Shown in pieces: positions 55,761 through 64,000 of a stretch of DNA of 64,000 nt; position 1 is the stretch's first letter, and each line of letters opens with the position of its first letter. The stretch is taken from positions 113,991-177,990 of the forward strand of contig WHUX01000112.1 in the NCBI GenBank assembly GCA_015179025.1. Direction: 5' to 3'. A program made the translations under genes and the position numbers. A model generated the notes under the pieces. It ran no database searches. It saw nothing but the letters and a program-made list of their open reading frames with translations, and was not told where the DNA came from. The DNA is from Terfezia claveryi. Taxonomy: Eukaryota > Ascomycota > Pezizomycetes > Pezizales > Pezizaceae.

Positions 55761-56216
55761 TCAGCAGGTCCAAACGTTTTGCTTGACCAGGCATTCGTGC
55801 TTCACTTGAGCAAAGCCATTGCTCCGGTAGGATGTGTCGCAGTATTGCATACAGTTCGACATGAAATGCATTCTCTGATGGTCCCGCTTTATTATACATC
55901 TGTTTGTTTCGAAGTTGTTTCGGGACAGATGTTGGATCGCAGTTGTTATTAGTTCAATTGGACCCTCTACGGTTGCTAAAAGAGTACAGCACGGAAAAAG
56001 AGCTTCCACACAAACACGAAAAATCAACGGACTGGTAAACCGCACCAGATTGCTATTGCTATTGCCTGCTGGTGTAATTATCCCCGTATTAAGTAGGATT
56101 TTATCCAGTGTCCCAAGACAATCCAGCTCTAACTTCCAGGTTTCTCCGGCATGAACTGTTAGATTCCGGACATGATCGCACAGCTCCCCGTTGCTTCTGA
56201 GATTCCTCATGATCAT
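55761..56216 (-). CDS. Hypothetical protein fragment
   Basis: The ATG frame has 151 codons, and the same frame stays open without ATG to about 56340 (YQDYLNGVRKMIMRNLRSNG). The stretch MRNLRSNGELCDHVRNLTVH resembles the start of leucine-rich segments that follow fungal F-box domains, but I see no F-box. The second half is Cys/Thr-rich with no motif. It may be an exon of a larger gene or a decayed copy. Confidence 0.3.
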   Translation of the reverse strand: MIMRNLRSNGELCDHVRNLTVHAGETWKLELDCLGTLDKILLNTGIITPAGNSNSNLVRFTSPLIFRVCVEALFPCCTLLATVEGPIELITTAIQHLSRNNFETNRCIIKRDHQRMHFMSNCMQYCDTSYRSNGFAQVKHECLVKQNVWTC

Positions 56217-56596
56217 TTTTCGTACCCCATTCAGGTAGTCCTGGTACAGAGGACTCTCGATACAAGCATCTCGTTCGGACCGGGAGAAGGATGCTTGTAA
56301 CCAATATATGCTTATAGCAAGAGAAAATAGGTAAGTATGGAATGAAGCTAACTAGCGGTAGGAAATGTTGTGGAATAGGCTTATGAATACAAGCAGAGCA
56401 TATATACAAGAAATATCCCAAACGAAAGTAGGTGTGGAGACAGGAATGTAGGGTTACCAGTGACCATCGGTATTGGCCCCAGCCGCGTTATCCATAGTAC
56501 CATGAGAGTAAAGTGTAGGACCGAGAACAGAGGAAGAAGGATGATGGTTATTTGGAGAGGTTGGGTATGAAAGAAAAGGAGGAGAAGGAGGAGGAC

Positions 56597-56635
56597 ACTC
56601 TGGTTGGCACAACACCCTCCACAGAACCAGACTAC
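56597..56635 (+). mobile_element. Degenerate TIR pair of the TAGTCTGGTTGGCAC family
   Basis: CTCTGGTTGGCAC (56599-56610) and ACCAGACTA (56627-56635) lie in inverted orientation only a few bases apart, as in an internally deleted MITE. Confidence 0.45.
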
Positions 56636-56904
56636 CTCACGGATGGTCTGGAGGAATTACTTATGTAGTTTTTACTCACGTGCAGGACGAGCCTAGCCTC
56701 GAACCCAGGCTCTTGAACGTGAGAGGCCGGGTCGCGGTGTCCCTTGGTCATGTGATTGGTTGCGAGCTTGGTTGCGATGCCGCTTAGCTTAGTCTGTGGT
56801 GATTCAAATTTGAAACTTCTAGTTACGTTGGAATTGTTGAAACGTGTGCTACCATCTAGGGTTACCAGCTAGTGCGCTTCACGTTACTACAGCATAATAC
56901 TTGC

Positions 56905-57010
56905 TTTGAGGTATTGATACTTGCTTCGCAGTGTCTTACAATACCTGCTTTGTGGTATCTCACAATACCTGCTTTATAGTATCTCTCAATACCTGCTTTG
57001 CGGCAATGCC
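56905..57010 (+). repeat. 27-bp tandem repeat upstream of the copia LTR
   Basis: Four to five units of ACAATACCTGCTTTGTGGTA + TCTC with small changes lie in a row (TTGATACTTGCTTCGCAG, CACAATACCTGCTTTATAG). Confidence 0.8.
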
Positions 57011-57089
57011 ACTCACGTAATTACCATTACTTGCTTTCCTTAGGCATTTACTGCGTTATCTCTTTCTCTGCATATTTGTGTATAAAGAG

Positions 57090-57364
57090 TGTTGGGGAAT
57101 ACCCTTCGAGTGGAAGAATAACTAAGTCATTCACACATATCGGACGCTCACATATTCTTTCATATTCGTACACATACGTGCTCACACATATTCTCTCATA
57201 TATTCGCACACTTACGTGCGCTCGTATATTCTCACGTACATTTGCACACATACGTGCACTCTCACACACACACATGCATACCTTTTACAGGTGAAGTGGT
57301 TCTTTATTGACCATACCTATCTATCCGCTCTGCTAGTGTTGCTACCATAACCTTGTCCACTTCA
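57090..57364 (+). repeat. Probable 5' LTR of the copia element
   Basis: TGTTGGGGAATACC at 57090 is a typical copia LTR start, and the primer-binding site begins near 57365. The interior has imperfect repeats of CACATACGTG-type sequence (57160-57290). A TATA-like GTATAAAGA lies just before 57090, so the true 5' boundary could be further left. No second LTR is present in the window to fix the ends. Confidence 0.5.
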
Positions 57365-57378
57365 ATAGGTTATGACCC
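57365..57378 (+). other. Primer-binding site (half-tRNA type)
   Basis: TAGGTTATGACCCC follows the presumed LTR. TTATGANCCC matches the inside of initiator tRNA-Met (anticodon stem-loop), the half-tRNA priming used by several copia elements, rather than a tRNA 3' end. Confidence 0.5.
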
Positions 57379-57456
57379 CTTGGTGCACGCTTCAGATAGA
57401 TTCACCTGCCGATCAAATACAACTCAAAGGACTCTACCTCCGAGTCCACGTTAAAA

Positions 57457-60400
57457 ATGACCAATCAACTTGCAAGCCCCGCAACCTCTGCTCCAAGTAC
57501 AATCGTTCCACTACCTGCAACGTCTGCACCGACTGCAACGTCTGCACCGACTGCAATGTCTGCACCGACCGCAATGTCTGCTGCTACCACAAGTGTTCCG
57601 TCGTCTGGAACATCGGCTATGAAAAGGTCTTTTGCCATCCCAAAAGACTTCAATCTTGAAGTCAAGCTCAACAGCATTGAGCCACTTGAGGGATTTAAGA
57701 ACTACGAGAACTGGGCAGCACAGTTGACCATGGTATTCTATACCATAAACTCTTTGGATATCGTCATTGATGGTGTTCATCCTGATGCCAATGCATCGCC
57801 AGCTGAACAAGATGGGTTTTCGTCTCTTGAAAAACAGGCAATGCTAATTCTCATTCGAGTTATTAGTAAACCTCTCATGAATAAGGTGGTTCAATTCAGA
57901 TCACCTCATGACATTTGGATGTACTTGAGAGAGACATGTTATAAAGACTCTCCCTTCTCATTTGTCCATCAATTTGCTCGTCTAGGTGATCTCCTTCATG
58001 GAAAGGTTGAAAAGAACGTCTCAGAATTTTTAGATAAATTCGATACTCAATGGAATAGGGTTGCTCAAATGGCGACTGGTCCAGATGAGTATAGGCAGAT
58101 GATCAGAAAATTCCTAGAATCTGACCGAGCAAAGAGGGATTGTTTATTGGCGGCTCTAAGCCATAATTATCCCAACCCGGTGGATAATTTGTCTACCAAA
58201 CCTAATCTGACTTATTCACAAGTTAGATATCACTTTCTGGCACTTGCGTCTAATAATCAATTGGACCCGCCAGTCAACCAGAACACTGCTCTAGTGATCA
58301 ATTCTAGGAGGGGGCGTAAGCATCCTTCTAAGGAAAAACCAGTTGCAAACCAGAGCAAGCCAGTTGCAACACCAAAGTCCTGTTCGTACTGCAACAAGCA
58401 TGGCGGAATTGCCAGTGGTCACACATGGCAAGAATGTCGAAAGCTGAAGCGTGAGCAATCTCGCAAGCAAGATAAGACAAACAATGAAGGTCATATTGCG
58501 ACTGCTCTAGTTTCTGACGCAATGGAGATTGACCATTGTGCTTATGTCAGTACAAACTCATACTCCTGGAAGCTTGATACATGTGCGTCAGCTCACATGA
58601 CCTCTCACTTAGGAAGCTTCGAGCAGCTCAAGTCAAATAATGGAGTTGTGAACGTTGGAGGAGATAACACTCTTTCTGTGGAAGGAATAGGCTCAGTTTT
58701 GCTGACATGCCTCCTTCCTAATAACGTTCTCAATACTATTCGTTTAACTGCTGTTCTATACGTTCCTTCGCTAGGTCATTCGTTGTGCTCGTGGAATGTA
58801 TTAAGGAATAAGGGATATATAATGGAAGCGAAGGGCAATGACATTATTGTGTTTCGTTCTGCTTGTTCTGTTAATTCAACCGATTCTGTCATTTCAGAGA
58901 GTTATAAGCAACCTGTATTTATGGCCGAATTCAAAGGCAATCTCCCTTACATTATTGAAAAGAGAGAGAATTCATTACTTGCTTTGAATCAGCTCTCCGG
59001 ATCCAAAGCCTCTAACCAGGCTTCGACGAGCTCTTCTAAAGTCTCTAATCAGGCCTCTACAAGCTCCGGATCTATCTCTAACGAGGTTTTCGGAGTTAGC
59101 CTCAAACGAGCCCTTCCGACTGCAACAGAAGCTACCGAGCCAGTCTCTAAGAAGTCCAAACCGCCAGCTCATCAGCAATCTTTTGCCTTCTGGCATAGAT
59201 CTCTGGCTCACTCAAGCAAATTGATGCATAAGGCATATGTGGATGGATCTCTTATTCCTCCCATGCCTGCTGAATTCTCATGCAAATCTTGCATTTTAGC
59301 TAAATCTGTGAACGCAGTTCCAATAAGCCTTGCTCAAGGCAGATCCACTCGTCCCTTCGAGCTTATCTACAGCGATTTGAGTGGAAAGCAACCTGTCTTA
59401 TCATACGGTAATTCTCAATACTACATAACGTTCATTGATGATTTTACCAGAATGGGTTGGATATCGTTTCTAAAGAACAAGTCTCCGGACGCAGCTCAAG
59501 CGATTCTGGAATACATCAACTTAGTGGAAAGGCAGTATAATACCACTGTTTTAAGCTTCATTACTGATAATGGTGGAGAATTCGTAGAAGCTGATAAATA
59601 TCTTAGGATTAAGGGCATCAAGCATATCTACACTCCTCCTTACTCACATCAGTCAAATGGGGTCCCTGAGCGTTACAATCGGACAATACAGACAATGGTC
59701 CGAAGCATGCTTATCGATATTGAACCCAGCGATCCACGCCTTTGGGCGGAAGCATGCTCTGCGGCTGTCTACATCCGAAACCGCTTACCTCATTCCAAGC
59801 TTCCTCAAGCCAAAACGCCCTATGAGATGTTACACACTGCACAACCTTCTATTGCTCATCTGAAGCCCTTTGGCAGCCACTGCTTCGTCCATATACCTGT
59901 TGAACGCAGACCTCCGGGCAGCAAGCTCCAGCCACGGGCAGAGAGCGCAATATTCGTTGGTTACACAGATAGTTCTTCCATCTATAAAGTCCAGCTTTTA
60001 GCTAATAAGCTTATGGTTATCATTAAGGCACCTAATAGCGTATTCGAATCTAGCGAGCTTTCTAAGCCCTCGAGCGAGCTCTCAGGCAATCCCTTAATTG
60101 AGTCTTCTACCTACATTTCTGCTGAATCTAATAAACTGATCGATCACCAGGATAACGAGCTTACCACAACCGCTCTTGCTGCCAATGAATTTGAACCTAA
60201 AACGTTCAAGCAGGCAACAGAAAGCGCAGAATCTCCAAGATGGTTTAAGGCCATGCAGGAAGAGCTTGAAAATCTGGCGGATCAGTCAGTATGGACGGTT
60301 GTGCCTTTACCGTCTCCAAAGCACAATATTGTCGGTTGCAAATGGGTCTACAAAATAAAGAAGGACTCATCAGGCAATATTTGCAGATATAAGGCTAGGC

Positions 60401-61743
60401 TTGTTGCGCAAGGATTTTCTCAGCAACCGGGGACGGATTTCGATGAGATCTTTTCTCCTGTTGTAAGGTACGATTCATTGAGATTACTGATTGTTCTTTC
60501 AGTCTCTCTAAGTTGGCCTCGACCGGATCAGCTTGACATTAAAGGAGCTTTTCTATATGGTACTCTAAATGAGGAAATCTATATGAAGCTTCCTCCTGGG
60601 TTTGCAGAACTAAGATCTTCTGCTAATAATAATGAGCAACCAGGGCAATGCGTGCGCCTTCACAGATCCATATACGGACTCAAGCAGTCATCGAGACAGT
60701 GGTATCAAAGGTTGACCGGCTTCTTGCTACCCCTAGGATACGTGACAGCTAACTTTGATCCATGTGTACTCATTCATGTGGAATTACAAGTGATCATCGC
60801 TATCTACGTGGACGATATCACTCTTGCGGGCCCTAACAGCCATGAAAGGGAAAAGTTGAAGAATTCACTGAAGAATGAGTTTAATCTCAGTGAACTCGGC
60901 CCTTTAAGCTGGCTTTTAGGTATCCAGATTGAATGGAGTATTGACTGTGTTACCCTCTCACAGCAAGCATATATTGACCAATTGCTACTAAAATTTGGAA
61001 TGCAGGACTGCAACCCGGTCTCTCTCCCCATGGAACCTAGCAAATTGAAGAGTTTGTTAAAGGCCTGTGAGGGTGACGATCTTGCTGACCCATCCAACTT
61101 TAGACAGATAATTGGATCTCTTATGTACCTAGTGATTGGTACCAGGCCCGATCTTGCATTCACAGTGTCCTCTCTTTCTCAGTTCTCGTCAGAACCTACA
61201 AAAGTGCATATGAGTGTGCTAAAACAGACTCTCCGTTACCTTAAGGGAACAAGAAGTTTAAAGCTTACCTATAACAAGCCTGATATCCCAGACTCCTTGT
61301 GTTTATCAGGATACTCTGACTCAGACTTTGCAGGAGATAGGAATACCAGGAAATCTACCACGGGAAACGTATTTCAGATAGCTGGTAATACAATTTGCTG
61401 GAGATCGGTGAAGCAACGTTGTGTTTCCACTTCTACGGTCGAAGCTGAATACATCGCACTTTCCACCTCTTCCAAGCAGCAAATATGGCTACAGAATGCT
61501 CTGGCAGAACTCCGTGTTAAGATCCCTTGCGCAATTAGTGCTGATAACGATGGATCAATAGATTTATCTCAAAATCCCCGTATCAGTGACAAGAGCAAAC
61601 ACATTGATGTTAGTGTGCGCCACGGGGCGAGTACAACTCGGACCTGGTCGCCAAGACCCGCCTCGGCGAGCGAGTTTTGGAGTTTCAACAACTCGCCGAG
61701 TCGGCTTTCCTGTCCTACAACTCGACTCGCGATTAATCGGTGA
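57457..61743 (+). CDS. Ty1/copia Gag-Pol polyprotein, 3' end replaced
   Basis: One uninterrupted frame of 1,428 codons from the ATG at 57457. A Thr/Ala/Ser repeat N-terminus (SAPTATSAPTAMSAPT) is followed by Gag. The zinc knuckle is CSYCNKHGGIASGHTWQEC (about residue 309). The protease motif is LDTCASAHMT (about 372; DTC replaces the usual DSG/DTG). GAG-pre-integrase His-Cys residues are in HRSLAHSS...CKSC (about 580-611). The integrase catalytic residues are in YSDLSG, ITDNGGEF and GVPERYNR (about 636, 702 and 735). Reverse transcriptase runs from WTVVPLP (about 946) through LDIKGAFLYG to YVDD (about 1117). RNase H has SDSDFAGD and STVEAEYIAL (to about 1335). After KSKHIDV (about 1380) the frame enters unrelated GC-rich DNA. 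Its 3' coding end, polypurine tract and 3' LTR are absent, so the copy cannot transpose by itself unless assembled from elsewhere. Confidence 0.93.
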   Translation: MTNQLASPATSAPSTIVPLPATSAPTATSAPTAMSAPTAMSAATTSVPSSGTSAMKRSFAIPKDFNLEVKLNSIEPLEGFKNYENWAAQLTMVFYTINSLDIVIDGVHPDANASPAEQDGFSSLEKQAMLILIRVISKPLMNKVVQFRSPHDIWMYLRETCYKDSPFSFVHQFARLGDLLHGKVEKNVSEFLDKFDTQWNRVAQMATGPDEYRQMIRKFLESDRAKRDCLLAALSHNYPNPVDNLSTKPNLTYSQVRYHFLALASNNQLDPPVNQNTALVINSRRGRKHPSKEKPVANQSKPVATPKSCSYCNKHGGIASGHTWQECRKLKREQSRKQDKTNNEGHIATALVSDAMEIDHCAYVSTNSYSWKLDTCASAHMTSHLGSFEQLKSNNGVVNVGGDNTLSVEGIGSVLLTCLLPNNVLNTIRLTAVLYVPSLGHSLCSWNVLRNKGYIMEAKGNDIIVFRSACSVNSTDSVISESYKQPVFMAEFKGNLPYIIEKRENSLLALNQLSGSKASNQASTSSSKVSNQASTSSGSISNEVFGVSLKRALPTATEATEPVSKKSKPPAHQQSFAFWHRSLAHSSKLMHKAYVDGSLIPPMPAEFSCKSCILAKSVNAVPISLAQGRSTRPFELIYSDLSGKQPVLSYGNSQYYITFIDDFTRMGWISFLKNKSPDAAQAILEYINLVERQYNTTVLSFITDNGGEFVEADKYLRIKGIKHIYTPPYSHQSNGVPERYNRTIQTMVRSMLIDIEPSDPRLWAEACSAAVYIRNRLPHSKLPQAKTPYEMLHTAQPSIAHLKPFGSHCFVHIPVERRPPGSKLQPRAESAIFVGYTDSSSIYKVQLLANKLMVIIKAPNSVFESSELSKPSSELSGNPLIESSTYISAESNKLIDHQDNELTTTALAANEFEPKTFKQATESAESPRWFKAMQEELENLADQSVWTVVPLPSPKHNIVGCKWVYKIKKDSSGNICRYKARLVAQGFSQQPGTDFDEIFSPVVRYDSLRLLIVLSVSLSWPRPDQLDIKGAFLYGTLNEEIYMKLPPGFAELRSSANNNEQPGQCVRLHRSIYGLKQSSRQWYQRLTGFLLPLGYVTANFDPCVLIHVELQVIIAIYVDDITLAGPNSHEREKLKNSLKNEFNLSELGPLSWLLGIQIEWSIDCVTLSQQAYIDQLLLKFGMQDCNPVSLPMEPSKLKSLLKACEGDDLADPSNFRQIIGSLMYLVIGTRPDLAFTVSSLSQFSSEPTKVHMSVLKQTLRYLKGTRSLKLTYNKPDIPDSLCLSGYSDSDFAGDRNTRKSTTGNVFQIAGNTICWRSVKQRCVSTSTVEAEYIALSTSSKQQIWLQNALAELRVKIPCAISADNDGSIDLSQNPRISDKSKHIDVSVRHGASTTRTWSPRPASASEFWSFNNSPSRLSCPTTRLAINR

Positions 61744-61770
61744 TCTACAGATTACTCGCCAAGCCTACCC
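61608..61770. mobile_element. Dispersed GC-rich element C, copy 2, at the copia 3' end
   Basis: It begins AGTGTGCGCCACGGGGCGAG directly after the copia KHIDV codons and runs through GATTAATCGGTGATCTAC to ATTACTCGCCAAGCC. It is the inverted counterpart of 45705-45865. Its reading frame supplies the last 45 or so codons of the copia open frame by chance. Confidence 0.65.
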
Positions 61771-61894
61771 TGTTTCCTTTTTTTTTTTTATTGTTTTGTC
61801 CCGACTCTTCTATAATCTCATCACGTTTAACACCCTCATTCCGTTCTCCTATATCTTGGTTGTCTTTGTATGACCGATTCTTTCTACCTTCACG

Positions 61895-62104
61895 GGTTGC
61901 TTGCACGGTGCCAGATTGCTTGTCTCGTATTCCTTGCACTATCACGGATTGTATGCACTGTGCCCGATTGCCTGTCACGGATTCCTTGCACTGTCACGGA
62001 TTCCTTGCTTCTTTCACTATGCCAGATTGCCTGTCACGGATTGCTTGCACTGTCACGGATTGCTTGCACTGTCACGGATTGCTTGCACTGTCACGGATTG
62101 CTCC
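61895..62104 (+). repeat. 19-bp minisatellite (TTGCACTGTCACGGATTGC)
   Basis: About eleven units of TTGCACTGTCACGGATTGC and variants (ATGCCAGATTGCCTGTCACG). The last three (62043-62098) are identical. Confidence 0.92.
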
Positions 62105-62640
62105 CACCCGCTGACGAACAATACTAGCAATCTGTACTACACGGCCAAACAAAATCCTTACCCAAATATCGGTTAAGAAATATATTAATATACCTTAAAT
62201 AAATCACAAGACCCGTCACCATGACTATAACAAAAATCCTTCCCACATCCTACAAAACCTGAAAAATCCTTCCTAACCTCACTTGAGTTTACCAATAATC
62301 CCCCGTAAATCAATTCATACAACTATACAACATAGAAAGAAAAAAAAAAAACTCTTCAAAGCAAAACCAAATGCCCTAAACGTTCCCTAAAAAAAGCACT
62401 TGGCTGGTGGGATGGTGTTCAACTGGTGGGAAGTCGGGTACCGGAACCTAATTCGCCAAAGATTCCAATATTTACCTTGGCTGTCAGGCGTTCGGGTATC
62501 TGTGTTCCTTGGTAATTGACATCTAAACCGGAATCGTATAACATCAGGGCGGTCCCTCTTCGACCGTTGATGTAAACCTCCCCACATTGTGGTCGTTCTT
62601 GTAACTATATATTTCATCCTCAGTAATAGTGAACCTTCTG
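62105..62640. other. Spacer without supported gene
   Basis: A/T-rich with A-runs near 62340; nothing else is seen. Confidence 0.4.
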
Positions 62641-62689
62641 CTAGGTGATGTACGGTATGCTAACACAAGGGAATGATTATTGGGTACCT

Positions 62690-62910
62690 GCGCCTCCTCC
62701 TCCTGCTGCCCCTCTGCCTGCTACTGCCCCCACCGTTGCTGCTGCTTCTCCTCCTCCTCCTGCCCCTGGTCCTGCTCCGGCTGCTGCTGCTGCTGCTACC
62801 ACCGCCCCTGGTCCTCCCCCTGCCCCTGGTCCTGCTCCTGCTGCTGCTGCTGCTGCTGCTCCTCCTGCCCCTGCTGCTGCTGCTGGCCCTCCTCCTCCGG
62901 CTGGTCTCGG
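62690..62910 (+). repeat. GCT/CCT-rich low-complexity tract
   Basis: Runs of (CTGCTG)n and CTCCTCCTC, with a longer unit GCCCCTGGTCCTGCTCC seen twice (62760 and 62821). All frames are open by composition: Pro/Ala, Leu or Cys/Ser on the plus strand and Arg/Ser, Gly/Ala on the minus strand. A 123-codon ATG frame at 62645-63016 runs through it; I do not regard it as a gene without other support. Confidence 0.85.
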
Positions 62911-63016
62911 TACTGCACGGCGTCCTCTTTTTGCTTTTTGGGGCATTCATCGGCTCACAAGAGGTACATGTGGAAATGCCCCCGGCACATTACCCCCGGC
63001 CAATATATTCTCCTGA

Positions 63017-64000
63017 ATTTTATGCCATAGTCTAACATCCCGCTGTAGGATTGTTTGTCTATTGTGTGTTTCACCACCTTGTGTTGCAATCAGGTTCACC
63101 GCTTTTTCTGTATTCGTGATTAGTCATATTTGTCCGTGACAGCATCCGTGACAGCATCCGTGACATATTTTGACTTACTGGTGAAATACTCATGCATATA
63201 TACTTCCGCCACCTCCTGTATGGCATCTGTTGCCCTCACTTGGATATGCTCCACATTATTCCGATCTATGAACTGCGAGTATTTGTCGTTATTATCCCTA
63301 TTCACGTCTTATACAATCTCCCTGCACAGCCTGCGGAATGCAATCTTCGGAAATATTAGGTCAACGCTTCTCTGTTGCTTCCTAATCTGACGTACGAGGC
63401 TGACTGATAATACAGTTAGATTAGTCCTTTTTACTTCATGGAATGGAATGCTTCATGGAATGGAATGCTAACGTCCTTGTGACCGCTTTCTTATGGTTTT
63501 TGGTGCCACCGCTTTTTGGGGGGGCACGACTGATTTTATATTCCTAGGGACTTGTGACCTCGCTGGTTGCCCGGGGTTTTTCTTCGGAACCTGCTTTGTT
63601 CTTGCCATTCTTATATGTTAGCTGGTTAAAGGAGGCGATGAACTTGGTGACCCAGGGGCGATAGTGATGATCTTATACGAGACGAGCAACACAGAGCATT
63701 GTGGGGATCCAGACCTAACTATCAAACAATGAATCCAAGTTTGCCTGCACGTTCCCTCAAGTTAGCTTAGATACATCGATAAAGGAAACCCGACAAAGGA
63801 AACGCGACAAACGAAACCCGACAAAGGATATCGACAACTAGCTGTTAGGCTGTTAGTCGTGTACACAATTAAGCTGAACAAGCATCGTCGTGACAGATTA
63901 ACTCGCCTTTTGCCAAATTCCCCCTGGAGACTGACTCATTTTGGCCCCCTTAACGGGGCCGCATATGGGTTACTTTTGCCTGCAGGTGGGGCTGGAATTA
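63017..64000. other. Window end, no supported gene
   Basis: A short CCGTGACAG triplication lies at 63135-63165, and a GAATGGAATGCTTCATG duplication at 63435-63470. An ACGCGACAAA-type repeat (CGACAAAGGAAAC, 63780-63830) lies near the end. No gene is recognised. Confidence 0.4.

Noticed and set aside
62645..63016. Pro/Ala-rich frame that looks like a secreted or wall protein
   Set aside because: Every frame is open in the low-complexity tract and no signal peptide is present at the ATG.

Overview
The window is nuclear DNA from a filamentous ascomycete (Pezizomycotina). Genes carry many short introns (about 44-155 nt) with GTAAGT/GTATGT-type donors and TACTAAC-like branch sites, and they encode fungal-type proteins. 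I cannot place the genus. The high load of retroelements, MITEs and minisatellites, and the long gene-poor stretches, would fit a repeat-rich genome such as those of some Pezizomycetes; that is inference.

Layout. 1.8-3.9 kb: a Crinkler (CRN)-like gene (ubiquitin-like header, P-loop NTPase, nuclease-like C-terminus) interrupted by one in-frame TAA. 4.6-5.5 kb: a truncated DDE transposase with a CENP-B/Tc5-type DNA-binding region, beside terminal-inverted-repeat motifs. 6.3-8.0 kb: a sodium:solute symporter. 8-16.4 kb: gene-poor, with a decayed Ty1/copia RNase H. 16.4-30.8 kb: the gene-rich core, in order a UBX-domain protein, a long inverted-repeat element abutting an intron-containing tRNA-Gln(UUG), SEM1/DSS1, a beta-carbonic anhydrase, BUD32, an MBA1/mL45-like mitochondrial protein divergent from a PA28-like proteasome activator, and a RIM4-like RRM protein. 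31-41.8 kb: repeats, a CRN-type kinase fragment, a 2.95-kb Gypsy-derived LTR element with intact ends, a small two-TM repeat protein, a MITE and an integrase tail fragment. 41.9-44.0 kb: the DEAD-box helicase DBP3. 44-53 kb: fold-back element, minisatellites and a broken integrase gene. 53.2-54.9 kb: an OTT_1508-type deaminase gene. 57.1-61.6 kb: an almost intact Ty1/copia element whose 3' end was replaced by a short dispersed element. 61.8-64 kb: minisatellites and low-complexity DNA.

How the parts relate. The housekeeping genes cluster in the core. Three of them (UBX adaptor, SEM1, PA28) touch the ubiquitin-proteasome system, and BUD32 and DBP3 serve tRNA modification and ribosome assembly. 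The repeat-rich flanks hold domain families known from eukaryotic effector/conflict systems (CRN, CRN-associated kinase, OTT_1508 deaminase), each damaged or structurally uncertain. Gene models come from reading splice sites by eye. For the multi-exon genes listed as confident, the exon phases close exactly.
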